Of a DNA stretch of 44,218 nt, positions 21,373 to 30,755 are shown piece after piece (position 1 is the stretch's first letter; every line of letters begins with the position of its first letter). The position numbers were made by a program, and so were the translations under genes. The DNA lies in the NCBI GenBank assembly GCA_015491735.1, contig WFVH01000083.1:1-44218 (forward strand), given 5' to 3'. The stretch is from Gammaproteobacteria bacterium (lineage in GTDB: Bacteria > Pseudomonadota > Gammaproteobacteria > Thiohalospirales > Thiohalospiraceae). Under the pieces are notes generated by a model. That model did no database searches. It was not told the origin of the DNA and saw only the letters and a program-made list of their open reading frames with translations.

Positions 21373-22010
21373 TCGGAATATTCGGCGGCACCTTCGATCC
21401 GATCCACTTTGGCCACCTGCGCCCGGCGCTGGAACTGTTCGAGATCCTGCAGCTGGATGAGTTGCGCCTGATCCCGGCGGGGGTTCCGCCTCATCGCCGT
21501 GCGCCGTGCGCCAGCACCGGGCAGCGGTTGCTGATGCTGCGCAAGGCGATTGCCGGTCAGCCGGGTTTTGTGCTGGATGAGCGCGAAACAGAGCGCAGCG
21601 GCCCGTCCTACATGGTGGACACCCTGAGCGAACTGCGCGCCGAGCTGGGAGACCGGCGTTCCATCTGCCTGCTGCTGGGAATGGACGCCTTTCTCGGTCT
21701 GAACAGTTGGCACCGTTGGCGGGAGATTCCCAGGCTGGCCCACCTGGTGGTGTCGCACCGCCCTGGCTGGTTGCCCGAACACCTCGACGATCACGGTGGC
21801 CCGCTGGCGGAACTGGCAGACAGCAGCCTGGTGGCCGATCCCCTTGAATTGGGCCGCAAACCGGCCGGCCTGTTCTTCATGCATCCGGTAACCCAGCTCG
21901 ATATCTCCTCTACCCGGATCCGTGCCTTGATCAGGGAAGGGCGCAATCCCCGTTACCTGCTACCCGATGAAATATGGATGTATATCCAGGAGCAACAGCT
22001 ATACCGATGA
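21369..22010 (+). CDS. nadD: Nicotinate-nucleotide adenylyltransferase
   Basis: Transfers AMP from ATP to nicotinate mononucleotide to make deamido-NAD. It has 213 residues with the nucleotidyl-transferase motif [11 protein letters not shown] at 6-16 and ISSTRIR at 179-185. The start codon is GTG, overlapping the proA stop; the stop overlaps the rsfS start (ATGA), so translation is coupled on both sides. The nadD-rsfS-rlmH order is widely conserved. Confidence 0.96.
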   Translation: MIGIFGGTFDPIHFGHLRPALELFEILQLDELRLIPAGVPPHRRAPCASTGQRLLMLRKAIAGQPGFVLDERETERSGPSYMVDTLSELRAELGDRRSICLLLGMDAFLGLNSWHRWREIPRLAHLVVSHRPGWLPEHLDDHGGPLAELADSSLVADPLELGRKPAGLFFMHPVTQLDISSTRIRALIREGRNPRYLLPDEIWMYIQEQQLYR

Positions 22011-22357
22011 AACCGAAAAAAGCAATGAGCGCCCGGCAGCTATGTGAACTTGTCGTTGAGGCCCTGGAAGATCTCAAGGCCAAAGATATCAAGGTGCTGG
22101 ATGTGCGCGGCAAGAGCAGTATTACCGACATGATGGTGGTGGCCAGTGGCGCCTCGGATCGCCAGGTCAGGGCGCTCGCTGACAGTGTCGTCGAGAAGGC
22201 CAGGCAGAGCGGTGTCCAACCCCTGGGAGTGGAAGGCCAGCAGGCCGGTGAGTGGATTGTGGTGGATCTGGTGGATGTGGTGGTGCATATCATGCTGCCG
22301 CAGGTGCGGGATTTCTATAATCTGGAAAAACTGTGGGATACCAATGCTCCGGAATAG
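22007..22357 (+). CDS. rsfS: Ribosomal silencing factor RsfS
   Basis: A 116-residue RsfS/Iojap protein that binds ribosomal protein L14 and blocks subunit joining when nutrients run out. Family segments are [20 protein letters not shown] and the end [22 protein letters not shown] 22007 overlaps the nadD stop. It is normally followed closely by rlmH; here a 206-bp MITE separates the two. Confidence 0.95.
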   Translation: MKPKKAMSARQLCELVVEALEDLKAKDIKVLDVRGKSSITDMMVVASGASDRQVRALADSVVEKARQSGVQPLGVEGQQAGEWIVVDLVDVVVHIMLPQVRDFYNLEKLWDTNAPE

Positions 22358-22359
22358 CG

Positions 22360-22371
22360 ATATTGACCCGG
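22360..22371 (+). repeat. Short motif HTATTRACCCGG, copy 5
   Basis: ATATTGACCCGG lies two bases after the rsfS stop codon, in the sense direction. Confidence 0.5.
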
Positions 22372-22398
22372 CCCCTGTAGTTGTATTAATAAAAAACA

Positions 22399-22470
22399 AT
22401 GGTAACTATTCAGCTCCCCCCCGAAATCCGCCATTTCTGCGTTGAAAAATGGTCATTTACACGCGCGTAA
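22399..22470 (+). other. Decoy 23-codon frame opened by the duplicated rlmH start codon
   Basis: The left copy of the target duplication AAACAATG keeps the original ATG. It now reads into the MITE for 23 codons (MVTIQLPPEIRHF and on) to a TAA. If the old rlmH translation signal still works, this short peptide would be made instead of RlmH from that site. There is no evidence that it is functional. Confidence 0.3.
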
Positions 22471-22607
22471 ACTCCCATTTTTCGCCTTGAACTGACGAAT
22501 TTCAGGGGCAATCTGAACAGTTGCCGGCTTGTTTCATACGATGCTGAATAGTTACTGCAGATGAAGCCCAATGTCGCTGATCGTTGTGGAATGGGCTGAA
22601 TAGTTAC
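22402..22607 (+). mobile_element. MITE copy B, extended form (206 bp) with 8-bp target duplication
   Basis: It starts GTAACTATTCAGC and has three right-end-like sequences: CTGAACAGTTGC (inner, about 22513-22524), GCTGAATAGTTAC ending at 22555, and a further GCTGAATAGTTAC at 22595-22607. The 8-bp AAACAATG occurs directly before the left end (22394-22401) and directly after the last right end (22608-22615), so the whole 206-bp unit moved as one. The extra 52 bases (22556-22607) are not in the other copies. It inserted at the rlmH start codon. Confidence 0.9.
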
Positions 22608-22612
22608 AAACA

Positions 22613-23080
22613 ATGAAGATCCATCTTTTGGCTGTTGGAACCCGCATGCCGGAGTGGGTGCGGCATGGATTTGACGAATATGCCGGTCGACTGCCGCCGG
22701 AGTGCCGGTTGCAACTGGTGGAGATTCCCGCGGGCAGGCGGGGAAAAGGGGCGGATCTGTCCCGCCTGGTAAAACAGGAGGGAGAGCGTATCTGTGCAGC
22801 GATTCCCAAGGGGGCGATGGTCATCGCACTGGAACTGCACGGGCAGGCATGGGATACCCCGCAACTGGCAAAAAAGCTGAAAGGGTGGTTGCAGGGTGGA
22901 CGGGATGTGGCGCTGCTGGTTGGGGGGCCGGAAGGGTTGGCCGCGGAGTGCCTCGCCCGCGCCGACATCACCTGGTCGTTATCCCCCCTTACGCTGCCGC
23001 ACCCGCTGGTGCGCATTGTGGTGGCCGAGCAGCTGTACCGCAGTTGGTCGATCCTCCAGCGCCACCCCTACCATCGTTGA
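22613..23080 (+). CDS. rlmH: 23S rRNA (pseudouridine1915-N3)-methyltransferase RlmH
   Basis: A SPOUT methyltransferase of 155 residues, the exact family length, that methylates pseudouridine 1915 in helix 69 of 23S rRNA. Family segments are [16 protein letters not shown] at the start, LLVGGPEGL (cofactor site) and the end [14 protein letters not shown]. The ATG at 22613-22615 is the last three bases of a MITE target duplication, so all sequence further than five bases upstream is now transposon. No good ribosome binding site is visible there. The frame itself is intact. Confidence 0.95.
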   Translation: MKIHLLAVGTRMPEWVRHGFDEYAGRLPPECRLQLVEIPAGRRGKGADLSRLVKQEGERICAAIPKGAMVIALELHGQAWDTPQLAKKLKGWLQGGRDVALLVGGPEGLAAECLARADITWSLSPLTLPHPLVRIVVAEQLYRSWSILQRHPYHR

Positions 23081-23111
23081 CAACGAATCGACCAGACAGG
23101 GAAACAACACT

Positions 23112-24581
23112 ATGCGTGAAGAGCTGTTGATTAACGTAACCCCCCGGGAAACCCGCGTAGCGGTGGTGGAGAACGGGGTGCTGCAGGAGATCTATATCGA
23201 ACGCGCCAGCCGCCGCGGTCTGGTCGGCAATATCTACAAAGGCCGGGTATGTCGGGTGTTGCCGGGCATGCAGGCAGCCTTTCTTGAAGTTGGTCTGGAG
23301 CGTACCGCCTTTCTGCACGAGCGGGATATCTACCTTGGAGAGAGCGGCGAGAGCCAGGATGACGCCGAAGTGAACGGCTCCATCAGTGAACTGCTGCGTG
23401 AAGGGCAGAGCGTGCTGGTGCAGGTGATCAAGGATCCGCTGGGAAGCAAGGGTGCGCGCCTCAGTACCAGTATCTCCATACCGGCACGCAATCTTGTCTA
23501 TATGCCGGGCAACACTCATGTCGGTATTTCACAGAAAATCACTGACGAGGGTGAACGGGAGCGGTTGAAAGAGCTGGTGCAAGATTGCGCCCAGGAGTTC
23601 GGGCCGGGGGGATACATCGTGCGGACGGTGGCCGAAGGCGTTGGGGAGGAGGAGATCCGTGCCGACATGGCCTTTTTGCACAAGCTGTGGGATGCCATCC
23701 AGGAGCGTAACGAGAATGAACCAGCCGGCGTGCTGATCCATGAAGATATGCCCCTCGCCATGCGGATCATGCGGGATCTGGCGGGCGTGGAGCTGGAAAA
23801 AATACGCATCGACTCGCGCGAAACCTATCAGAAGGTAACCAGATTTGCCGCCAAATTCATCCCCGAGCTGACGCCACGTATCGAATACTATCCCGGCGAG
23901 CGGCCGATTTTCGATCTCTACGGTGTCGAGGACGAGATTCAGCGGGCGCTGGAGCGAAAGGTGGAACTCAAGTCGGGCGGCTATTTGATTATCGATCAGA
24001 CCGAGGCAATGACCACGATTGATGTCAATACCGGCGCATTCGTCGGTCATCGCAATCTGGAGGAGACCATCTTCAAAACCAATCTGGAGGCGACCCAGAC
24101 CATCTCCCGTCAACTGCGCCTGCGCAACCTGGGTGGTATCATCATTATCGATTTTATCGACATGGATAGTCCGGAGCACCGCAGCCAGGTGTTGCAGGCG
24201 CTGGAGAAAGCGCTCGACCGTGACCATGCCAGAACCAGCGTTACCGAGGTATCCGATCTGGGCCTGGTGGAGATGACGCGCAAGCGGACCCGGGAGAGTC
24301 TGGAGCATGTGCTCTGCGAGGAGTGTCCGGCCTGTAACGGCCGTGGATCGCTGAAAACGGCGGAAACGGTCTGCTACGAGATTTTCCGCGAGATTATGCG
24401 TGAAGCGCGTCAGTTCGATGCCCAGCGTTTCCTGGTGCTGGCCTCCCAGGAGGTGGTTGATCTGCTGCTGGATGAGGAGTCCACCAGCGTGGCGGATCTC
24501 GAATCCTTTATCGGCAAACCGGTGGTGTTTCAGGTAGAGTCGCTCTATAGTCAAGAGCAGTTCGATGTTGTTTTGACCTGA
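23112..24581 (+). CDS. rng: Ribonuclease G
   Basis: An endoribonuclease of the RNase E/G family, 489 residues as in E. coli, involved in 16S rRNA 5' maturation and mRNA decay. It starts MREELLINVTPRETRVAVVE, then an S1 domain (about 35-125), the catalytic region with TIDVNTGAFVG and IIIDFIDMD, and the zinc-link Cys pair CEECPACNGRG. The frame is open upstream to 22896, but that part overlaps rlmH. The maf gene often found between rlmH and rng is absent here. Confidence 0.96.
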   Translation: MREELLINVTPRETRVAVVENGVLQEIYIERASRRGLVGNIYKGRVCRVLPGMQAAFLEVGLERTAFLHERDIYLGESGESQDDAEVNGSISELLREGQSVLVQVIKDPLGSKGARLSTSISIPARNLVYMPGNTHVGISQKITDEGERERLKELVQDCAQEFGPGGYIVRTVAEGVGEEEIRADMAFLHKLWDAIQERNENEPAGVLIHEDMPLAMRIMRDLAGVELEKIRIDSRETYQKVTRFAAKFIPELTPRIEYYPGERPIFDLYGVEDEIQRALERKVELKSGGYLIIDQTEAMTTIDVNTGAFVGHRNLEETIFKTNLEATQTISRQLRLRNLGGIIIIDFIDMDSPEHRSQVLQALEKALDRDHARTSVTEVSDLGLVEMTRKRTRESLEHVLCEECPACNGRGSLKTAETVCYEIFREIMREARQFDAQRFLVLASQEVVDLLLDEESTSVADLESFIGKPVVFQVESLYSQEQFDVVLT

Positions 24582-24625
24582 TCCGGTTTCTGCCGTTTGG
24601 ATTTGCCGTTGATGAAGTTTCCAGG

Positions 24626-27600
24626 TTGGTTCCGGCAGTGAGTCTGTCACCGGCTTTGCTCAAGCGTCTTTTCGCCCTGTTCTGGGCTGGCTTTGCCCTG
24701 TTGATCATTGTTGGAGCCGTGTCACTGACGGTGGCCAGGGTGGTGCTCTCCAGTGCAGAAGAGTATCGGGAGCAGGTTACCTCCTGGTTGAGCAGCCAGC
24801 TCCAGCAACCGGTCGATGTACGGTTTCTGGATGCCAGGATGCAGGGTCTGCAGCCGACACTCCTGCTCGGAGATGTGCGGCTGCTGGATCAGCAGGGAGA
24901 GTATCCGCTACTGCAGTTCAAGGAGCTTAGGGTCGGCATCGACCTGTGGAGTTCGCTGTGGCAGGGCAAGGTCATCTTGGGGCTGTTGACCGTGGCTGGC
25001 GCCAACTTCTCGATTCAACGGAGCCAGGATGGCTTGATTAGCGTTAAAGGATTGCTGCTGTCCCGGTTCAGGGATGACTCCGAGCCGATCGATACAGCGG
25101 CGGTGGGAGAGTGGATCTTTTCCCAGCCGCGTCTCGTTATTCGTGACAGCACCATTTACTGGCAGGATCGGCTGCATGATGAGTATCCGCTGCGTTTTGA
25201 TATCACCAGGCTCGAACTGAACAACCGGGGCGAGCAGCATCAATTTGATGGCGTTGTCTCTTTGCCGCAAGGTCTGGGTGAAACGGTTCTTGTCGGCGCG
25301 GATTTTTCCGGCCCCGCGCAAGCCGTTCATGAATGGGAGGGAAGATTCTATCTCAACGGGCTGGGAGTGGAGCTTGCGCCACTATTCGAGCGGTTTCAGT
25401 TCAAACCGGTTGACCGGGGTTCAGGACAGCTCGATGTCGAGCTGTGGGGGCGCTGGAGTAACGGAGTTCTGGTTGATATGCAGGGCGAGATCGGCCTCCG
25501 CGAACTGACGCTGCAGCCAACCGGGGGCGGGAGGCCATTTCGGCTTGATCGGGCCAATGGCGAATTCTATTGGGAGATGGGTGCCGGGGGGTGGTCGCTG
25601 GATATTGCCCGCTTGCGCGTCATCCGGGGCGAAAGCTGGCCCGACATGCGGTTGCGTGTAGCCGCCAATACACAAGCGGGCGCCTCACCGGACTATGATA
25701 TTCAACTGAACGCCCTGTCAATCAGCGAGATGGCCGGACTGTTGCCATTCATCGACTCTCTGCCTGCCAGGCTGAACAGTGCGCTTTACGAGATGCAGCC
25801 AGAGGGGAGGGTGTCCGACCTGCGGGTTGTCTACCGGCCCGGGGTGTCTTCTTCCCAACGGTTTTCCCTCGCCGGCCGAATAGATGATCTGCACCTGAAA
25901 CCGTGGAAAAAACTGCCGGGTGTAAAGGGGGTGACGGGGATTGTGTGGCTGGATGCGGAATCGGGAGCCATCCGTCTGGAGAGTCATCGGGGGGAGGTTG
26001 AATTTCCCTATCTGGCCCGCGATTCCTGGACCTTCGAGCGGCTGAAGGGGGTTATCAACTGGCGTAAGGCTGCCGGCTCCTGGTTTGTTTCCGGCCGGGA
26101 TTTGGTGCTGGACAACAGGGATATTCAGGCGGTGGCTGAACTCGGTCTGGTGATATCGCCCGAGACCCCTCCGCATATCGATCTCCAGGTTGCATTCAGA
26201 GGTGGAGATGCTGCACATGCCTCTCGCTACTACCCCGTTGCCATCATGCCGGAAAAACTGGTTCGCTGGCTGGACCGCTCCCTGATTGCCGGCAAGATAA
26301 CCGAAGGCAAAATGGTTTTGCATGGCAGGCTGAAAAAGGGGGTGTTTCCCTATCGAAAGGGAGAAGGGGTGTTTGAGGTGGGCTTCGATGCCCGGGAGGT
26401 GGGGCTGGACTATCTCGAGGGCTGGCCAGGCGTTCGTTCATTGGCGGCGGAAGTGGTGTTTCGTGGGCAGGGGATGTCCATCAAGGCCCGCTCAGGCCGG
26501 ATTATGGAAACCCGCATCGATGGCACCTATGCCGGTATCACCGATTACAGGGACAAAAAACTGACGGTGTTGGGGCGCGCAAACGGGGATAGCAGACGGA
26601 TGTTGCAGTTTTTGCGCAGCATTCCGGTCACAGCAGGAGCCGGGCCTGCGCTGGCGAGGATGAGTACAGAGGGCAAGGCAGTCCTGGGGTTGTATCTTGC
26701 TGTTCCATTTAGTGGCCATCCGGTGGATTACCGGGGTACGGTGACGCTGGCAGACAACAGTTTCCGGTACCGGCTGGGGGCCGGGCATCTGGAAGCGGCC
26801 AATATCAATGGCAGGGTACACTTCGATCGGCAGGGGTACCGGGCCGAAGGGATCAAAGCCTCTGTTTTCGGTCACCCCGCAAAAATTGATGTGGTTACAC
26901 AGCAGCGCGAGGATCAGGTTACGACACGCCTCTTGATGACGGGCCGGGTATGGCCGGACTCTCTGGCACGGCAGCTTCAATTTCCCCTGCTCGAAAAGCT
27001 CGATGGAGAGAGTGATTTCATGGCGGAGCTGGAACTGATCCATCGACGCCGTTACCCCGGTTTGGCCATGAAACTGCGCATTGACTCTTCGATGCAAGGT
27101 ATTACCTCACGGCTTCCCGCACCGCTTGGCAAACTGGAGATGTCTGCCCGGCCGTTGCATGTCGATTGGCAGGAGAACAGCAACCAGCTCCTGTTCAGTT
27201 ACGGCGATGTGTTCAACGGGATCGCCGAACTGGGAAAAACCGCTGCCGCCGGCCAGTTGAAGCGGGCGCATATTCATTTTGGTCCGGACAAGGCTCGTCT
27301 CCCCGGATCACCGGTACTGCGGATTACCGGGGAACTGGAGGCGTTCTCTCTCAGGGAGTGGATGCGCGAGTTGGACGACGGGTTGAAGGGGTTTGAACAG
27401 GCTGCACCGTTCCGGTTGCCTGTTGAACTGAAGTTGGCCCGTCTGCACCTGCTGCCTGGTGAGAATGAGGCCTCGGAGAACGCGGGCCTGTCCCGGCTAG
27501 ACCCCCGAAATTTTCCACCGCTTGCCGTTGATATCCGGCAATTGGGATTCCGGCAGCTTGAACTTGGCCGTTTGGCGTTCAGCACCGAAGCAACTACGCG

Positions 27601-28324
27601 GGGAGTGGTGGTACGGCGGCTGGTTCTGGCCGCTCCCCCCATGACGCTGCAGGGAAAGGTGGAGTGGTTGGCGGCAGGGGCGGGGGAGGTTCGTGCCGAG
27701 CTCACGTTAACCGCACCGCAAACCCACGAGATGCTCGAAGCCTTGGGACTCTCCACCATGCTGCATGGTGAGAATCTGCGGGCGGAAGGGCGGTTGAGCT
27801 GGCCCGGCTCTCCTCTGGATTTCCGGCTGCAGACATTGGAAGGTGATGTGAAGCTGCACATTGGCAGCGGCTTGATCGAGCATGTGGAACCCGGTGCGGG
27901 ACGCCTTTTTGGCCTGTTCAGCCTGCAGGCATTGCCGCGGCGGCTGATGCTCGATTTTCGGGATCTGTTTGGAAAAGGGTTCCGGTTCGATTCAATTGAG
28001 GGTGACATTCATCTGGGTGACGGGAGTGCGAAGACGCGTCATCTGCTGCTTGAAGGACCCACCGCCCGGATAGCCGTCAGCGGCCGTACCGGTTATGTGG
28101 CGCGGGATTACGATCAGCATATCCTGGTGATTCCGGGTGATGGTTCCAACCTGTTTGTTGCCGGTGCGCTGGCCTGGGGGCCCCAGGCGGGTGCGTTGAT
28201 ATGGATGGCTGAGAAACTGCTTCGGCTGGACAAGGTGGCGCAGTATGTTTATCACGTTACCGGCAGTTGGGATAACCCGGTCATTACCCGCGGCAGGGAA
28301 AAAAATCGCAATGCTCCCCCTTGA
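24626..28324 (+). CDS. yhdP: YhdP family AsmA-like envelope protein
   Basis: A very large (1232-residue) inner-membrane-anchored periplasmic protein. One membrane segment lies at about 14-38, then a long beta-rich AsmA/DUF3971-type body and C-terminal AsmA-like repeat domain. In E. coli, YhdP with TamB and YdbH supports phospholipid transport to the outer membrane. Position between rng and tldD is the usual gammaproteobacterial order and supports the call. The start is uncertain: the frame opens with TTG at 24626, and GTG at 24638 is an alternative; neither has a strong ribosome binding site. ATG is not used near the conserved start. Confidence 0.92.
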   Translation: MVPAVSLSPALLKRLFALFWAGFALLIIVGAVSLTVARVVLSSAEEYREQVTSWLSSQLQQPVDVRFLDARMQGLQPTLLLGDVRLLDQQGEYPLLQFKELRVGIDLWSSLWQGKVILGLLTVAGANFSIQRSQDGLISVKGLLLSRFRDDSEPIDTAAVGEWIFSQPRLVIRDSTIYWQDRLHDEYPLRFDITRLELNNRGEQHQFDGVVSLPQGLGETVLVGADFSGPAQAVHEWEGRFYLNGLGVELAPLFERFQFKPVDRGSGQLDVELWGRWSNGVLVDMQGEIGLRELTLQPTGGGRPFRLDRANGEFYWEMGAGGWSLDIARLRVIRGESWPDMRLRVAANTQAGASPDYDIQLNALSISEMAGLLPFIDSLPARLNSALYEMQPEGRVSDLRVVYRPGVSSSQRFSLAGRIDDLHLKPWKKLPGVKGVTGIVWLDAESGAIRLESHRGEVEFPYLARDSWTFERLKGVINWRKAAGSWFVSGRDLVLDNRDIQAVAELGLVISPETPPHIDLQVAFRGGDAAHASRYYPVAIMPEKLVRWLDRSLIAGKITEGKMVLHGRLKKGVFPYRKGEGVFEVGFDAREVGLDYLEGWPGVRSLAAEVVFRGQGMSIKARSGRIMETRIDGTYAGITDYRDKKLTVLGRANGDSRRMLQFLRSIPVTAGAGPALARMSTEGKAVLGLYLAVPFSGHPVDYRGTVTLADNSFRYRLGAGHLEAANINGRVHFDRQGYRAEGIKASVFGHPAKIDVVTQQREDQVTTRLLMTGRVWPDSLARQLQFPLLEKLDGESDFMAELELIHRRRYPGLAMKLRIDSSMQGITSRLPAPLGKLEMSARPLHVDWQENSNQLLFSYGDVFNGIAELGKTAAAGQLKRAHIHFGPDKARLPGSPVLRITGELEAFSLREWMRELDDGLKGFEQAAPFRLPVELKLARLHLLPGENEASENAGLSRLDPRNFPPLAVDIRQLGFRQLELGRLAFSTEATTRGVVVRRLVLAAPPMTLQGKVEWLAAGAGEVRAELTLTAPQTHEMLEALGLSTMLHGENLRAEGRLSWPGSPLDFRLQTLEGDVKLHIGSGLIEHVEPGAGRLFGLFSLQALPRRLMLDFRDLFGKGFRFDSIEGDIHLGDGSAKTRHLLLEGPTARIAVSGRTGYVARDYDQHILVIPGDGSNLFVAGALAWGPQAGALIWMAEKLLRLDKVAQYVYHVTGSWDNPVITRGREKNRNAPP

Positions 28325-28420
28325 AAGGAGTGATGTGATACCCTGACGCAGCACAACTCAACTGCTTGTTGCCGACAACTGACTCCTTTTGAAAACTGAA
28401 ACGGACTGGTCGATTCGACA

Positions 28421-29233
28421 ATGAATAAAATTGCAGCAATCCAAATGGCCTCCGGCCCCAACGTGAGCGCCAACCTCATCGAGGCAGGCCGCCTGATAGC
28501 ACTGGCAGCGGAGGCTGGTGCGCAGCTGGTCGTCCTGCCGGAAAATTTCGCCCTGATGGGAATGACCGAGCGGGACAAGGTCGGGCTTCGGGAGCGTGAG
28601 GGCGAGGGACCGATTCAGGAGTTTCTTTCCCGGCAGGCCCTCCGGCATCAGTTGTGGATCGTGGGTGGAACCGTTCCCGTCGAGGCGTCGGCGCCCGACA
28701 AGATTCGTGCCGCCTGTCTGGTGTATGACACCCGTGGTAAACAGGTGGCCCGCTATGACAAGATTCACCTGTTCGACGTGGCGCTCAAGGAGAGTGGAGA
28801 GGAGTACAATGAATCGGCCACCATTGAGCCGGGTGAAGCGCCGGTGGTGCTGGATACCCCTTTCGGCCGGCTGGGTCTGGCGGTCTGTTACGATCTGCGA
28901 TTTCCCGAGCTGTTTCGCACGCTGGCCGGGCAGGGGGCTGAACTGATAGCGCTGCCCGCCGCTTTTACCGCAATCACCGGCAAGGCCCACTGGGAGGTTC
29001 TGGTGCGGGCGCGGGCTATCGAAAATCTCAGCTATCTGATCGCATCGGCCCAGGGCGGCTACCATCTCAACGGCCGGCACACGCACGGCGACAGTATGAT
29101 TGTCGATCCCTGGGGCAGGGTGCTGGATCGTTTGCCCAGCGGTTCCGGCATCGTGGTGGCGGATATTGACAGCGGGCAGTTGCAGAACCGGCGCCGCACC
29201 TTTCCCGTCCTCGATCACCGGCGGCTGGCATGA
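28421..29233 (+). CDS. Carbon-nitrogen hydrolase, Nit1-like (probable deaminated glutathione amidase)
   Basis: A nitrilase-superfamily enzyme of 270 residues with the Glu41-Lys114-Cys156 triad in [14 protein letters not shown] and [10 protein letters not shown]. The pattern best fits the Nit1/YbeM-type amidases that repair deaminated glutathione. It is cytoplasmic. It lies between yhdP and tldD, a common place for this gene, and its stop overlaps the tldD start by ATGA, so the two are translationally coupled. Substrate assignment is from family resemblance. Confidence 0.92.
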   Translation: MNKIAAIQMASGPNVSANLIEAGRLIALAAEAGAQLVVLPENFALMGMTERDKVGLREREGEGPIQEFLSRQALRHQLWIVGGTVPVEASAPDKIRAACLVYDTRGKQVARYDKIHLFDVALKESGEEYNESATIEPGEAPVVLDTPFGRLGLAVCYDLRFPELFRTLAGQGAELIALPAAFTAITGKAHWEVLVRARAIENLSYLIASAQGGYHLNGRHTHGDSMIVDPWGRVLDRLPSGSGIVVADIDSGQLQNRRRTFPVLDHRRLA

Positions 29234-30672
29234 GCAGCGCGCTTGCCACTGCGCAACGTTTGCTGCTGGATCCTGGCGGCATCGGAGAGAACGAACTGCA
29301 GCGGGTATTTGACCGGATCATGGCCCGCAGCGTGGACAGCGCTGATCTCTATTTCCAGTCCAGCCGTCAGGAGTCCTGGGTGCTGGAGGACGGTATCGTC
29401 AAGGAGGGAAACTACAATATCGAGCAGGGTGTCGGGGTTCGGGCTGTGACCGGGGAGAAGACCGGTTTCGCCTATTCCGATGAGATTGTTCTGCCCGCGC
29501 TGGAGCAAACCGCGACCGCGGCCAGGGCGATTGCCCGTGCCGGCGGCTCGGGACAGATGCAGGCGTGGCGCAAGACTTCCGGGCACCGGCTCTATGCCCC
29601 GAGGGATCCATTGGCTACCCTCTCCTCCCGGGAAAAGGTGGATCTGCTGTGCCGGCTGGATGCCGAGGCGCGCAGTCAGGATCCCCGGATTACACAGGTG
29701 ATAGTCAGTCTGGCGGCAGAGCATGAAGTCGTTCTGATTGCAGCCAGCGATGGCACCCTGGCTGCTGATATCCGGCCGTTGGTGCGGCTCAACGTCAATG
29801 TGATCGCCGAACAGAACGGCCGCCGGGAGCAGGGAACGGCGGGCGGTGGCGGCCGGATGGGGTATGACTTTTTTCTGGAAAAGGATCGGGGACTGGAATA
29901 TGTCCACAAGGCGGTGCAGCAAGCACTGGTAAATCTGCGGGCGGAAGAGGCTCCGGCCGGCACCATGCAGGTGGTGTTGGGACCCGGCTGGCCGGGGGTG
30001 CTGCTGCATGAAGCGGTTGGGCACGGTCTGGAGGGGGATTTCAACCGCAAGGGCAGCTCCGCCTTTTCCGGACGCGTGGGTGAACGGGTGGCCTCCAGCC
30101 TGTGTACCGTGGTGGATGATGGCACGCTGGCGCAGCGGCGTGGCTCGCTTAATGTCGACGACGAGGGCACCCCCACGCAGCAAACCGTATTGATTGAGCA
30201 GGGTATTCTCAAAGGTTATCTGCAGGACAAGCTCAATGCCCGGCTGATGGGGGTGGCGCCGACCGGCAACGGGCGCCGTGAATCATTTGCCCACCTGCCG
30301 TTGCCCCGGATGACCAATACCTACATGCTACCCGGCAGTCATGAGCCGGAGGAGATCATCGCTTCGGTGAAGCGTGGACTCTATGCGGTCAATTTCGGTG
30401 GTGGCCAGGTGGATATTACCTCTGGCAAGTTCGTATTCTCCGCCAGCGAGGCTTATCTGATCGAAAACGGCAGGATCGGCCGGCCGGTAAAGGGGGCGAC
30501 ACTGATTGGCAACGGTCCGGATGTACTTACCCGGGTCAGTATGGTAGGCAACGATCTCGAACTGGATGATGGTGTGGGGGTCTGCGGCAAGGAGGGTCAG
30601 AGCGTACCGGTCAGCGTGGGTCAACCCACCCTGTGTATTGACGGCCTCACTGTGGGTGGCACCGGCGTTTAG
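29230..30672 (+). CDS. tldD: Metalloprotease TldD
   Basis: The catalytic subunit of the TldD/TldE (PmbA) protease that cleaves small, partly unfolded peptides. It has 480 residues, with the zinc motif HEAVGH at 260-265 followed by GLEGD, and a conserved C-terminal Cys-containing segment. tldE is not in the window, so the partner must be elsewhere. The start overlaps the stop of the Nit-like gene. Confidence 0.96.
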   Translation: MSSALATAQRLLLDPGGIGENELQRVFDRIMARSVDSADLYFQSSRQESWVLEDGIVKEGNYNIEQGVGVRAVTGEKTGFAYSDEIVLPALEQTATAARAIARAGGSGQMQAWRKTSGHRLYAPRDPLATLSSREKVDLLCRLDAEARSQDPRITQVIVSLAAEHEVVLIAASDGTLAADIRPLVRLNVNVIAEQNGRREQGTAGGGGRMGYDFFLEKDRGLEYVHKAVQQALVNLRAEEAPAGTMQVVLGPGWPGVLLHEAVGHGLEGDFNRKGSSAFSGRVGERVASSLCTVVDDGTLAQRRGSLNVDDEGTPTQQTVLIEQGILKGYLQDKLNARLMGVAPTGNGRRESFAHLPLPRMTNTYMLPGSHEPEEIIASVKRGLYAVNFGGGQVDITSGKFVFSASEAYLIENGRIGRPVKGATLIGNGPDVLTRVSMVGNDLELDDGVGVCGKEGQSVPVSVGQPTLCIDGLTVGGTGV

Positions 30673-30755
30673 CCCGGTCCAGTCAGGCCCGGCACCCTGA
30701 ACTGTCACCGGCCGGGGCGGATCCGGAGCTGACAGGAGACGGAAACAGCTCTCTC

